From Cloacibacillus evryensis DSM 19522 (GTDB taxonomy: Bacteria > Synergistota > Synergistia > Synergistales > Synergistaceae): DNA of 64,000 nt. Within the stretch, counting starts at the first letter, position 1. Each line of letters starts with the position of its first letter. The notes under the pieces are model-generated. The model did no database searches and had not been told where the DNA came from. It saw only the letters and a program-made list of their open reading frames with translations. A program made the translations under genes and the position numbers. Shown in pieces: positions 28,492-37,629 of this stretch. The stretch is taken from the NCBI RefSeq assembly GCF_000585335.1, contig NZ_KK073872.1, positions 3,339,283 to 3,403,282 of the forward strand. The letters run 5' to 3'.

Positions 28492-30546
28492 ATGGCTGAC
28501 GAAGTTCAGGTCATAGATACCGCGCTTGAAGACAAGCTGAAGCAATACTTTGCCGGAAAGATCGTCCGCAAGGACCTTACGAAACGCATAAAAGAGGGCG
28601 CGAACGTCCCAGTCTATGTGCTGGAGTACCTGCTGGGCATGTACTGCTCGTCGGGCGACGAAAAGGACATTGAAGCGGGAGTCAACAGCGTGCGCAGTAT
28701 CCTCGCGGAGAATTATGTGCGTCCCGACGAAGCGCAGAAGATACTCTCTAAGCTGCGCGAGGCCGGCAGCTATACTGTGATAGACAAAGTCTCCGTACGG
28801 CTTAATTTCAAAGAAGATATTTATACGGCGGAGTTCTCGAACCTGGGCATAAAGAACGTGCCGATATCCGACGATTACCCGAAACAGTTTGAACGTCTGC
28901 TCTGCGGCGGGATCTGGTGCATCGTGCGCCTTGAATATTTCTTCGATGAGAACGATAAATCACGCTGTCCGTTTATCATAGCCAAGCTCACCCCCGTTCA
29001 GATGCCGGGCCTGGATATTGCCCAGTATACCGAGGCTCGCAAAAATTTCACGAAGGACGAATGGATAGACGTCATTCTCCGCAGCGTGGGCATGGAGCCG
29101 TCGCATTTCGACGACCGCGTCAAATGGCTGCATCTGGCGCGCCTGGTCCCGCTTGTCGAGAATAACGTAAACCTGTGCGAGCTGGGGCCGCGCAGTACGG
29201 GCAAGTCGCATATATATAAAGAGATATCTCCGAACAGCATCCTCATATCCGGCGGGCAGACGACGGTCGCGAACCTCTTTTATAACATGGCTACCAAATC
29301 CGTCGGCCTTGTAGGGCTGTGGGACTGCGTGGCGTTCGATGAAGTCGCAGGCATAAATTTTAAGGATAAAGACGGCGTGCAGATCATGAAAGACTATATG
29401 GCCTCCGGCTCGTTCGCTCGCGGCAAAGAGGAGAAGAACGCGTATGCCTCGATGGTTTTTGTCGGCAATATAAACCAGAGCGTCGACGTTGTGCTGAAGA
29501 CGTCGCATCTCTTTTCGCCGTTCCCGGAAGCAATGGCCAACGACACTGCGTTCCTCGACCGCCTCCACTGTTATGTGCCGGGCTGGGAGATACCGAAATA
29601 CCGGCCTGAGTTTTTTACGAACCAGACGGGCTTTATAACGGACTATTTTGCGGAGGTCATGCGCGAGCTGCGCAAGCTTTCATGGGCCGACGCATATACG
29701 CGCTGGTTCAGGCTGGGCAAAGACCTCAACCAGCGCGACGTAATCGCGGTGAAGAAGATGGTGTCTGGACTTGTGAAGCTTCTTTACCCGGACGGCGCGT
29801 TCTCAAAAGAAGAGGGCGAAGAGGTGCTGCGCTTCGCGCTCGAAAGCCGCAGGCGCGTAAAGGAACAGCTGAAGAAAATTGGCGGCATGGAGTTCTACGA
29901 CGTCAATTTTTCCTATATGGATAATGATAGCTTCGAAGAAAAGTACGTGCCCGTGCCGGAGCAGGGCGGCGGCAAGCTCATCTCTGACGGTCTGCTCAAC
30001 CCCGGGAGCGTTTATACAGTGTCGCGCGGCTCGTCCGGCATGTTCGGCGTTTTCAGGCTTGAAACGCAGGTAACACAGGGCGGAGGAAAGTTCGAGCGGA
30101 CGGGCCTCGGCTCTGACCGAGAAGCTAAAGAGGCGGCGAATACCGCCTTCGCGTATCTCAAAGCTAACGGCGGCTCGATAAGCCGCTCGATCAGCATGCA
30201 GCACAAGGATTACATGATAGATTACCGTGATATGAACGGCGTAGGCATGACAAGCAGCCTGACGCTGCCCACGGTAATAGCGATAGCCTCCGGCGCGCTG
30301 TCAAAGCCTGCGCTTGCGGGGCTCGCCGTGCTTGGTGACGTGAGTATCGGCGGTTCGATCATAAAAGTAGGCGAGCTGGCCAACGCCCTTCAGATCTGCC
30401 TTGATAGCGGAGCTAAAAAAGTGTTGCTGCCCATTACCTCCGCCCCCGATATAGCCGCCGTTCCGTCAGACCTAATAGGGGCCTTCAGTCTGATATTCTA
30501 CACCACCCCGCAGGAAGCGGTATTCAAAGCGCTCGGCGCGGAATAG
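28492..30546 (+). CDS. brxL: BREX Lon-like protein BrxL
   Basis: 684-residue AAA+ protein with a C-terminal Lon-like domain. Walker A GPRSTGKS is at 232-239 and Walker B ends at D283-E284 (CVAFDEVAG). The C-terminal part (VGMTSSLTLPTVIAIASGAL through GAKKVLLPITSAPD) matches the Lon proteolytic fold; whether the Ser/Lys dyad works is not clear from sequence. BrxL proteins assemble into DNA-binding rings and complete the type 1 BREX set. A strong GAGGAGG lies 7 bases upstream. It is the last gene of the operon, and a perfect hairpin follows. Confidence 0.92.
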   Translation: MADEVQVIDTALEDKLKQYFAGKIVRKDLTKRIKEGANVPVYVLEYLLGMYCSSGDEKDIEAGVNSVRSILAENYVRPDEAQKILSKLREAGSYTVIDKVSVRLNFKEDIYTAEFSNLGIKNVPISDDYPKQFERLLCGGIWCIVRLEYFFDENDKSRCPFIIAKLTPVQMPGLDIAQYTEARKNFTKDEWIDVILRSVGMEPSHFDDRVKWLHLARLVPLVENNVNLCELGPRSTGKSHIYKEISPNSILISGGQTTVANLFYNMATKSVGLVGLWDCVAFDEVAGINFKDKDGVQIMKDYMASGSFARGKEEKNAYASMVFVGNINQSVDVVLKTSHLFSPFPEAMANDTAFLDRLHCYVPGWEIPKYRPEFFTNQTGFITDYFAEVMRELRKLSWADAYTRWFRLGKDLNQRDVIAVKKMVSGLVKLLYPDGAFSKEEGEEVLRFALESRRRVKEQLKKIGGMEFYDVNFSYMDNDSFEEKYVPVPEQGGGKLISDGLLNPGSVYTVSRGSSGMFGVFRLETQVTQGGGKFERTGLGSDREAKEAANTAFAYLKANGGSISRSISMQHKDYMIDYRDMNGVGMTSSLTLPTVIAIASGALSKPALAGLAVLGDVSIGGSIIKVGELANALQICLDSGAKKVLLPITSAPDIAAVPSDLIGAFSLIFYTTPQEAVFKALGAE

Positions 30547-30581
30547 AAGTTTTCCCTGATTTTTGTACTTTCTCTCCGCAC

Positions 30582-30624
30582 AAAGATCGCTGAGTCGTTG
30601 GTCTCTCAAGGTTCAGCGATCTTT
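30582..30624 (+). terminator. hairpin after brxL
   Basis: Perfect 12-bp arms AAAGATCGCTGA (30582-30593) and TCAGCGATCTTT (30613-30624) with a 19-base loop, followed by a short T-rich stretch. It lies 36 bases after the brxL stop and before the second IS5-like copy, so it probably ends the BREX transcript. Confidence 0.65.
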
Positions 30625-30695
30625 ATCTTTTGCAAAATTTGTAGATCAAGGCTCTCTAAAGGCACGGTATTTTTGCCAATATAGACCTATATATG

Positions 30696-31878
30696 TAGTC
30701 TCCGCTGAAAAACTCAAAGAATCCAGTAAGAGCCTGCATAAATCTTTAAATTTGAGGTAAAATATACGTAGAAAATATGTAGTTATTAGGAGAAAACTAC
30801 GATAATGAAGCCAAAGACCACAGAAGAACCTCAGGATAGATTATTTCAAGACAGGCTCGAAAACATGATCAATATGGACCATGAACTCGTAAAACTGGGC
30901 GATAAAATAAACCGGAAGACCTTCGAGAGTACACTAGGCGAGGTCTACATTGCAAACAAAGGCCGCCCCGGACTTCCGACAAGACTTATGATCGGCCTTC
31001 ACTATCTTAAAGGCCTTCGCGATCTTTCAGACGAAGCGACAGTTATGGAATTCCTAGAAAACCCATACTGGCAGTATTTTTGATGAACATACTAAGTTCG
31101 ATTACGGAAATCAAAGATTTCCTATCTCACTTATGCGGAATGGAATACTTCATGACAGAGCTGCCGCTGGACTCCAGCTCAATGACGCGATGGCGCAAGA
31201 GGACCGGTCCCAAAGGTTTTGAAACGATGCTCAAAGAAAGCCTTGAGACGGCGATGCGCATGTGAAATGCCTTAAACCGAAAGACCTTGGCTGTGTCATC
31301 GTAGACACGACGGTACAGGAAAACGACATAACATTTCCTACAGACCTCAAACTCTACGCCAAGGGCATAGAATTATTGGTACGCGAGGCGAAACGGGCTG
31401 GAGTCAAACTCAAACGGACCTACGCCAGGACGGTGCCGGTCCTTCGGCGCGCGAGCTGGCAGTTTTCAAGGAGGCGCAAATACAGGAAGGCCGCCGCCTA
31501 CTGCGATAAAGGCTACAGAGGCAAAGCAAAGCACAAAGAGATACCCTGCGTGCGCCATCCATATTCCGGGCATGAAAGGCGCAATGACGGTATCGCTCAA
31601 GAAAAAACTGAAGCGAAGAAACGCCATCGAGCCGATAATAGGACATTTGAAGCGAGATTACGGGATGGACAGGAATTTCCTGAAAGGCCGGATCGGAGAT
31701 GAAATCAACGCTCTGATGGCAAGCTTTGCCCATAACCTGAAAAAGACCCTGAACCGCCTCAGGATTTTTGTTCAAATTTATCTAAAGGCAGAAAACCCGA
31801 CGTTTTGGGGGTTCAACGCCGGGTTTTTGAGTTGGTGCTTGAAATTTTAGGAAAAACTGCGTTTTTCAGCGGCGGCTA
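30696..31878 (+). mobile_element. IS5-family element, copy 2, both ends present
   Basis: Terminal inverted repeats are visible: left TAGTCTCCGCTGAAAAAC (30696-30713) and right, on the complementary strand, TAGCCGCCGCTGAAAAAC (31861-31878), 16 of 18 matching. The 1183-bp unit is a shortened derivative because the transposase lacks its centre. Same orientation as copy 1. A target-site duplication could not be defined with certainty. The element may still be movable in trans. Confidence 0.78.
30805..31850 (+). pseudogene. IS5-family transposase remnant, copy 2
   Basis: Same broken architecture as copy 1: frame 1 ends at YWQYF (30805-31083), the identical 53-base insertion follows, the second frame runs to LETAMRM, and a third from the GTG at 31262. 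It keeps more of the middle (RRKYRKAAAYCDKGYRGK) but still lacks a large part of the catalytic core, and shifts frame again before KRRNAIEPIIGHLKRDYGMDRNFLKGRIGDEINAL (31572-31850). Between about 11491 and 11645 of copy 1, the two copies differ at 11 positions, of which 9 are synonymous, while the following 200 bases are nearly identical. Confidence 0.8.
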
Positions 31879-31974
31879 AGTATAGCCAATTTTGCACCCT
31901 GTTTTTATATATTTTACTATAGGCACTTATAGTGTTGCGTATCTTCGTTCTATACTATCACTGGTTTCATTGGC

Positions 31975-32649
31975 CTACTTATCCTCAAGACAGGCTTCCA
32001 TGTAGCCCAGGCCGCAGCGCAGATGCTTTTCCACGGCATCTCTCAGCGCGGCGCCGTTCCGGTCTTTGATGGCGGCGATTATTTCATTGTGCTCCTCGTA
32101 GAAGTTGTTGAGGAACTCTTCGGACGAGATCCAGATCAGCCTCGCGTACCGGAGGTTGTTCCATGTCTGCTGCAATATTTCGATCATAATGTCATTGTCG
32201 TAAAACTTAAAGATGTACATATGAAAGCGGTCGTTTGCCTCAAGGAGCCTCTCAAGGTCAGGTTTCCCGCCGGCACAGGGCTTGAACAGCTCCCTCATTT
32301 CATTGTTCAGCAGGATCATCTGGGGAATGTCGTTGGGCTTTATAAAGGGCAGCGCCCGTTCCGCAAGCGTGATTTCGAGCAGGGATTTTACCTCCTGCAG
32401 TTTGCGGAACTCCTGCTTGGATATCCTAGATATTTTCCAGCCGGTCCGCGGTATGTACTGTACCAGCCCCTCCTGCTGAAGCTTTGAGAGCGCTTCGCGG
32501 ACGGGGGTGGTGCTGACCCCCAGATTCTCCGAGTATTGGTCGATGTTTATCCGTTCACCCGGGCGTATTTTGCACGATAGGATCTGTGCCTTTATGCTTT
32601 CATAAGCCAACTCGCTCAACGTAGGTACTTTGACTATGGGCTGCATCAT
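31975..32649 (-). CDS. GntR family regulator (FadR/FCD type)
   Basis: 224 residues. The N-terminal winged helix reads LAYESIKAQILSCKIRPGERINIDQYSENLGVSTTPVREALSKL-like segments (about 10-65), followed by an all-helical FCD effector domain with likely metal-binding acidic/histidine residues. GGAGG lies 5 bases before the first ATG. It is the last gene of the minus-strand set amidohydrolase-YfcC permease-GntR and probably represses that set; a strong inverted repeat upstream of the amidohydrolase (35552-35583) is a candidate operator. Confidence 0.88.
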   Translation of the reverse strand: MMQPIVKVPTLSELAYESIKAQILSCKIRPGERINIDQYSENLGVSTTPVREALSKLQQEGLVQYIPRTGWKISRISKQEFRKLQEVKSLLEITLAERALPFIKPNDIPQMILLNNEMRELFKPCAGGKPDLERLLEANDRFHMYIFKFYDNDIMIEILQQTWNNLRYARLIWISSEEFLNNFYEEHNEIIAAIKDRNGAALRDAVEKHLRCGLGYMEACLEDK

Positions 32650-32810
32650 AAATCCTCCAGACAGAATAATGGCTTGTTCGCGTCGTTTGTCCCATTATAG
32701 AATAATTCCGGAAATAAATACAATACGGCGGACCGCGCGAAAACCCTTAAAATAGGGAAGCCGCGCGGCCTGCCGCAGCCGTAGGTATATATCCTGTTGG
32801 GAACAGGTCT

Positions 32811-34226
32811 TTAGAAGGGCCCGAGCTTGGTGAATGTCGCGATGAGCAGTCCGACCGCGCCGATTCCCATCAGCATCGCGTAGAGCGGCAGCACCCACTT
32901 GAAGTAGGTCGAAAATGGCACTTTCGCGACGCCGATGTAGACCACGAGCGCGCCCATCGTCGGGATGACCATGTTTGTAAGCCCGTCTCCAAGCTGGAAA
33001 GCCATGACCGCGGTCTGGCGCGTGAGTCCGACTACGTCCGCAAGCGGGGCCATGATCGGCATCGTTACCGCCGCCTGACCGGAGCCGGATGGGATGAAGA
33101 AGTTGATGATCGACTGTATTACCAGCATTCCGAGTGCCGAGAGGGAAGAGGGTATCTGTTTGAGGGGGATGGAGAGGCCGTAAATGACGCTGTCAAGGAT
33201 ATTCCCCTTTGTCAGTACGACGGATACCGCGCGCGCGAAGCCGATGCAGATAACCCCGACAAATACGCCGGCGCAGGCCTTCCCCATTATTTCGCAGATC
33301 CGTTCGTTATTGAATCCCGCGACTATCCCCGCGATGATGCCGGAGATGAGCCAGAGCGCTCCGATCTCGGCGAAGCTCCACTTCCAGAGCATCGGCCCGA
33401 CCATCTGCAAACCGATGGTCGCGAGCAGCATTATCATCAGGAGCTTCTGGCGTCCGGTCATTTTTTCCTTCTGCAGTGCGGCGATATCGATATCCGCCGC
33501 CGAAGGGTTGGTAAAGCCGGTGACGCTGGCGGAAGGATCTGCCTTTACCTTCGCGGCGTACCGCAGGACGAACCAAAAGGTGACGACCATCATCACAAGC
33601 CACACCGCGACGCGGAAAGTCATCGCAGAATAGACCGGCAGTCCGGCTATGCCCTGCGCCACGGCGACGGTGTAAACGTTTATCGGCCCGTACGCGAACG
33701 CCGCGAAGGTCGGGATCATCGCGATCGCGAGCCCGGTCATGACGTCGCAGCCGCAGGCTAGGGCGAGGGCGATCGTCATCGGGACGAACGGGATATGGAG
33801 CTCGAAGGCTCCCATCGCGCCGCGGACGGCGAAAAATGCCATCAGCGCGCCCATCACTAGAAGGTAATTGCCGCGGCAGACCTTGATGATCCAGCCGACC
33901 ATCTTATGAAGAGTCCCGCTTTCCGTATAAACGTCCGTCGCCGCGATGGTGAACCATATCATCGACATAATGGCCATCGAGGCGGTGAGCCCGTCGATGA
34001 TGCAGACGAACCAGTTGAAAGGTGTGACCGGCGAGGGTTCGACGAAGTGGAATGTCGCCGGATCGATGACCTGGCGCCCTGCCACCTCCACCCTGTCATA
34101 CACGCCCGCCGGTACGATGTACGTCATGATTCCGGCCATTATGAGACAGAGGAGGATGATCGCCCACACATGGGGAACGCGGAAACCTTTCGTCTCGATC
34201 TCTGGTGATTGTGCTTTATTGCTCAT
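32811..34226 (-). CDS. YfcC family permease
   Basis: 471-residue polytopic membrane protein of the YfcC/DcuC-like family, with about 11-12 helices and the conserved hairpin motif FFIPSGSGQAAVTMPIMAP plus LGDGLTNMVIPTMG. Family members move basic amino acids, dipeptides or dicarboxylates. GGAGGG lies 9 bases upstream of the ATG. It lies between the amidohydrolase and the GntR gene and presumably imports the substrate, or exports the product, of that enzyme. Confidence 0.85.
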   Translation of the reverse strand: MSNKAQSPEIETKGFRVPHVWAIILLCLIMAGIMTYIVPAGVYDRVEVAGRQVIDPATFHFVEPSPVTPFNWFVCIIDGLTASMAIMSMIWFTIAATDVYTESGTLHKMVGWIIKVCRGNYLLVMGALMAFFAVRGAMGAFELHIPFVPMTIALALACGCDVMTGLAIAMIPTFAAFAYGPINVYTVAVAQGIAGLPVYSAMTFRVAVWLVMMVVTFWFVLRYAAKVKADPSASVTGFTNPSAADIDIAALQKEKMTGRQKLLMIMLLATIGLQMVGPMLWKWSFAEIGALWLISGIIAGIVAGFNNERICEIMGKACAGVFVGVICIGFARAVSVVLTKGNILDSVIYGLSIPLKQIPSSLSALGMLVIQSIINFFIPSGSGQAAVTMPIMAPLADVVGLTRQTAVMAFQLGDGLTNMVIPTMGALVVYIGVAKVPFSTYFKWVLPLYAMLMGIGAVGLLIATFTKLGPF

Positions 34227-34277
34227 TTTTTGTTATCCCTCCATACGAAAAAATATAAGAATCAGCGCCGCCCTGTT

Positions 34278-35507
34278 TTAAACGAGGATGTTCTTGTGGA
34301 CGCCGCCGCCCTGCATGATCAGCAGCAGGTTTTTCCTGTGGTCCTTAAAAAGGTCGATATTATCAAGCGGGCTGCCGTTGACCACGAGGATGTCCGCGAG
34401 TTTGCCCACCTCAAGGGTCCCCGTTTCTTCTTCCACCTTCAGGACCTTCGCGTTGGTCTTTGTGAAAGCGACGATCGCCCCCATCGGGCCCATCGCCTTG
34501 GCCTGGTACGCGATGGCTCCCGAAGCGTACTTTGTGTTTTCGCCGGTAAGATCTGTTCCACCTCCTATTGGTATCCCGGCCTCCATGGCGTTCCGTATCG
34601 CCTCATATCCGCGTTCGCAGACGGAGACAAACTTGTCGTATATAAACTTTGAGATGATATCGCGGCTTTTTTCGATAACGATCTCATAGGTTATCTGCGT
34701 CGGTATGATGAAAGCTCCCCTTTGCGCGACGACGGCGGCCGTCTCCCGGGTCATCAGGTTCGCGTGCTCGATCGTGCGGATTCCCGCGTCCGCGCTGAGC
34801 AGGATGCTCCTGTTTGAATAGCTGTGGGAGGCGACGTAGCTTCCCACCGACTCGGCCACGTCCACGGCGGCCTTCAGCTCTTCAAGGGTGTATTGCGAAG
34901 TTTCCGGCCCCTGCGTGGGGCTTGCGCAGCCGCCGCCGCACATCACTTTGATGAAATCGGCGCCGCGCCTGATATTCTCGCGGGCCGTCCGCAGCATCTC
35001 CGGCACGCCGTCGGCAAGAACGGAGCGGAATCCCATATAGGGCTCCGAATAGGGACGGGTCTCCGAAGCGACGCGGTCATCGCCGTGGCCTCCGGTCTGG
35101 GCGATCGCCGCGCCGCATACCTTCAGCCGCGGCCCGGCGGCGTATCCGCGTTCCACCGCTTCTCTGAAACCGGCGTCGGCGCCTCCCGTGTCGCGCGCGT
35201 ACGTATAACCCTGATCAAGCGCCTCGCGGAGATTCTTGAACATTCTTGCCGCCATCAGGCCGGGTGCGTTTCTGCGGGAGAGGTTGATCACCTCTATCTC
35301 GACGAGGCCGAGATGCATATGCGCGTCGATCAGGCCGGGCATGACGGTATTGCCCTTGCAGTCGAAGACTTCGTCCGCGTAAGGCGCGTTGATGCTCCCG
35401 CCTATCTCTTTGATACGGTCGTCTTCCACGAGGAGCGAAACGTTTTCCTTCACTTCGCCGCCGTTCCCGTCAATAAGATTTGCGTTTTTGAAAAGCTTGT
35501 ATGTCAT
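34278..35507 (-). CDS. metal-dependent amidohydrolase (imidazolonepropionase/prolidase-like)
   Basis: 409 residues. HxH in PGLIDAHMH (H63, H65), lysine in DFIKVMCGGG, histidines in VASHSYSNR and TIEHANL, and an aspartate in GGGTDLTGE reproduce the metal site of the imidazolonepropionase-like branch. It is paralogous to the enzyme at 8731-9951: the two share the GGGC-x(6)-E-x-SQ-pattern and SYSNRS/CYSNRS blocks. It leads a three-gene set with a YfcC permease and a GntR regulator, so it likely hydrolyses a cyclic amide or small peptide taken up by that permease. Exact substrate unknown. Confidence 0.85.
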   Translation of the reverse strand: MTYKLFKNANLIDGNGGEVKENVSLLVEDDRIKEIGGSINAPYADEVFDCKGNTVMPGLIDAHMHLGLVEIEVINLSRRNAPGLMAARMFKNLREALDQGYTYARDTGGADAGFREAVERGYAAGPRLKVCGAAIAQTGGHGDDRVASETRPYSEPYMGFRSVLADGVPEMLRTARENIRRGADFIKVMCGGGCASPTQGPETSQYTLEELKAAVDVAESVGSYVASHSYSNRSILLSADAGIRTIEHANLMTRETAAVVAQRGAFIIPTQITYEIVIEKSRDIISKFIYDKFVSVCERGYEAIRNAMEAGIPIGGGTDLTGENTKYASGAIAYQAKAMGPMGAIVAFTKTNAKVLKVEEETGTLEVGKLADILVVNGSPLDNIDLFKDHRKNLLLIMQGGGVHKNILV

Positions 35508-35551
35508 AAGATTCCCTCTTTAAGCAGGCGCGATGTTGTTTTTTTGAATTG

Positions 35552-35583
35552 TACAACATGCACGATATATGGTACATGTTGTA
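35552..35583. promoter_or_regulatory. inverted-repeat operator upstream of amidohydrolase-yfcC-gntR
   Basis: Perfect 9-bp arms TACAACATG (35552-35560) and CATGTTGTA (35575-35583) separated by 14 bp, with an additional TTGTACAA dyad overlapping the left arm. It lies 45-75 bp before the amidohydrolase start. Candidate binding site for the GntR regulator encoded at the end of the same cluster. Confidence 0.6.
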
Positions 35584-35801
35584 TTATATATTTACCCCGG
35601 CAAATATGCAATAGGTTTGTTGAAAAGTATAAAATTACTGAAAATTAATTAAAAATATGAAAATTTGCCGGCGGGGCGATCCGGCTGCGGGTGAAAGTCG
35701 ACTTGATTATCTGGGATAAAAGCTATTTCACATAAAATCGTTTGTATGCGCCGAGATAAAATATATACTTTTACGGACTCGCTGCCGGCGGCGGCGCGTC
35801 G

Positions 35802-36599
35802 TTAAAAAAATACCGCCGCCCTGATCCCCCACCGCCCGCATCGTTCTTTTATCTCCCCGCGCAGCCTGTGCCAGTAATCCTTTCGCCCCCGGCGGTAGAT
35901 CTCGTCGTAGAGTCCCGCCAGCTCCGGACGCAGCGCGGCGGTCATGGCGAGGAGGCGTTCCCTGTTCTGGCTGCGGAAGTTCAGCGAGTCGAAATTCATC
36001 TCCGACACGTAGGGGGCTGCCGCCTCTATTATCGCGGCGCAGTCGGTGATCGCGGGAAATATCGGCGCCGCCATCACCGCTGTGTCGACGCCGGCCTCGC
36101 GCAGTTCGCGCAGCGCCGCGAGCTTTTTCAGCGGGGCGGCGGCGTGAGGCTCCATTTTTCGGCGAAAGCCGTCGTCCAGCGAGCTGAAGGAGAAGATCAC
36201 CTTCACGCGGGGAAACTCTTTGAAGAGGTCGATGTCGCGCGTTACAAGCGCCGACTTTGTGAGGATCGTGATCCCGGGCTGTGCCGGCAGCAGCGAACGG
36301 AGGATGTCGCGCGTCGCTTGCGAGCGTTCCTCATAGGGGTTGTAGGCGTCGGTCATCGAGCTTAGAAGTATCTCTTTGTGGAATATCCTGGCGGGATCGA
36401 CCGGAGCCGTCGGGTGTTTCACGTCAAGAAAGGTCCCCCACGGTTCGGTACGGCCGCTCCTCGCCCGCGTGATGCAGGCGGCATAACAGTAAACGCAGCC
36501 GTGCGGACAGCCGACGTAGGGATTTATCACAAAATCCGCGCCAAGTTTTGTCGGCGAGAGGAGACTTCTTACCTTTACATGCCTTACGACGACATTCAT
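35802..36599 (-). CDS. SPL-family radical SAM protein
   Basis: 265 residues. The radical-SAM iron-sulfur motif is C31-x3-C35-x2-C38 (GCPHGCVYCYAAC), followed by a conserved kinase-like order of motifs for the spore-photoproduct-lyase-related/Rv2578c family (ILLSSMTDAYNPYEE and ITILTKSALVTRDIDL). The reaction is unknown; relatives repair or modify nucleic acid or are uncharacterised. The ATG at 36599 overlaps the LysR stop as ATGA and has GGAG upstream, so the gene is coupled to that regulator. An ATG 18 bases earlier is possible but lies further inside the upstream gene. Confidence 0.82.
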   Translation of the reverse strand: MNVVVRHVKVRSLLSPTKLGADFVINPYVGCPHGCVYCYAACITRARSGRTEPWGTFLDVKHPTAPVDPARIFHKEILLSSMTDAYNPYEERSQATRDILRSLLPAQPGITILTKSALVTRDIDLFKEFPRVKVIFSFSSLDDGFRRKMEPHAAAPLKKLAALRELREAGVDTAVMAAPIFPAITDCAAIIEAAAPYVSEMNFDSLNFRSQNRERLLAMTAALRPELAGLYDEIYRRGRKDYWHRLRGEIKERCGRWGIRAAVFF

Positions 36600-37483
36600 C
36601 TTTCTCCGCGCGGCCATTCTCCGGCGTTATGTTTATAGAGCAGAAAATCTATAAAGGAGTCAAGGAGCGCGCCCTCTCCGCCGGCGTCGCTTTTTATCAG
36701 CCAGGTGTTCCTCTCCGCCGGTTTCCCGCTTTTATCGTACATGGGGATGTGATAAAACTCTCCCGCGGGGTCGAGGTCTTCCACCATCGATATCCCGTAT
36801 CCCAGGCCGCGCATCACCATCTCGCGGCAGATGGACAGGCTTCCGACCCGGTAGCTTTCGTTGGGGGCGACGCTGAAATGTTCGTTCCACCATCTGTTTA
36901 CGATGGAACTGCTGGGGGCGCTCATCGGGTGCGAGATCATCGGCAGCAGCGGCAGGTCCATAAGATCGATCGGGCTTTTGGAAAAGATATAGCACTGATC
37001 TTTTTTCAGGAGTTTTTTGGATCCGTGAAAGCTGAAATCGCCTCTTATGATTCCCGCCTCCGCCTCGTTCGATCTTACGAGTTTCAGGACGTTGCCGCTC
37101 AGCGTCGTGATAACGTCGAAGGCCACGTTCGCGTGAAGCGCCTTGAACTGCTGCAGCAGGGCCGGCAGCGTGTATTCGCCGTATGAATTCGCGACGGCGA
37201 TCTTTATGCGCCCGGAGCTTCCTCGCTCTATCGCGCCGGCCTTTTCCCTCATCTCGCCCATAAAATTGAGCAGCTTCTCCCCCTGCGCCGCAAGGTATTC
37301 GCCCTGCGGGGTGAATACTACGCCCTTGTTGCTGCGCAGGAGTATCGTCGTCCGGAACTCTTTCTCGATCTGCTGGATGCGCCGGGTCAGCGTCGGCTGG
37401 GTAATAAAGAGCCTTTCCGCGGCTTTCGTCATGTTTGGCGTACGATACAGCTCCGTCAAAAGTCTGAAGTCTTCTTCTCTCAA
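36596..37483 (-). CDS. LysR family transcriptional regulator
   Basis: About 295 residues with an N-terminal helix-turn-helix (MTKAAERLFITQPTLTRRIQQIE) and a LysR substrate-binding domain. I prefer the TTG at 37483: GGAGAGAG stands just before it, and a TATAAT on the minus strand (37512-37517) would overlap the earlier ATG at 37513. It is divergent from the aconitase-lactonase-RraA operon, so it is the probable regulator of that operon, and its stop overlaps the radical SAM gene. Confidence 0.85.
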   Translation of the reverse strand: MREEDFRLLTELYRTPNMTKAAERLFITQPTLTRRIQQIEKEFRTTILLRSNKGVVFTPQGEYLAAQGEKLLNFMGEMREKAGAIERGSSGRIKIAVANSYGEYTLPALLQQFKALHANVAFDVITTLSGNVLKLVRSNEAEAGIIRGDFSFHGSKKLLKKDQCYIFSKSPIDLMDLPLLPMISHPMSAPSSSIVNRWWNEHFSVAPNESYRVGSLSICREMVMRGLGYGISMVEDLDPAGEFYHIPMYDKSGKPAERNTWLIKSDAGGEGALLDSFIDFLLYKHNAGEWPRGER

Positions 37484-37511
37484 CCTTCTCTCTCCTTTCC
37501 CGGCCATTTCC

Positions 37512-37517
37512 ATTATA
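37512..37517 (-). promoter_or_regulatory. -10 element for the LysR gene
   Basis: TATAAT on the minus strand, 29 bases before the proposed TTG start. No clear -35. It helps decide the regulator start. Confidence 0.4.
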
Positions 37518-37580
37518 CAGCTTTCGTATGGAGGACGATGAAATACGGTAATTTTACAGCCGGATGTTCCTCATTTAAAG

Positions 37581-37605
37581 TTATGTGCATCAAGAAATCG
37601 CATAA
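37581..37605. promoter_or_regulatory. LysR-type dyad upstream of the aconitase operon
   Basis: TTATGTG (37581-37587) and CGCATAA (37599-37605) form an inverted repeat with 6 of 7 positions matching across 11 bases, the spacing typical of LysR sites. It lies 25-49 bp before the aconitase start, between the divergent genes. Confidence 0.45.
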
Positions 37606-37629
37606 GAACATATATAGGGGGCATAAGGC

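Noticed and set aside
30690-31884. Target-site duplication of IS5-like copy 2
   Set aside because: Flanking bases offer only ambiguous two- to three-base matches, so no duplication is claimed.
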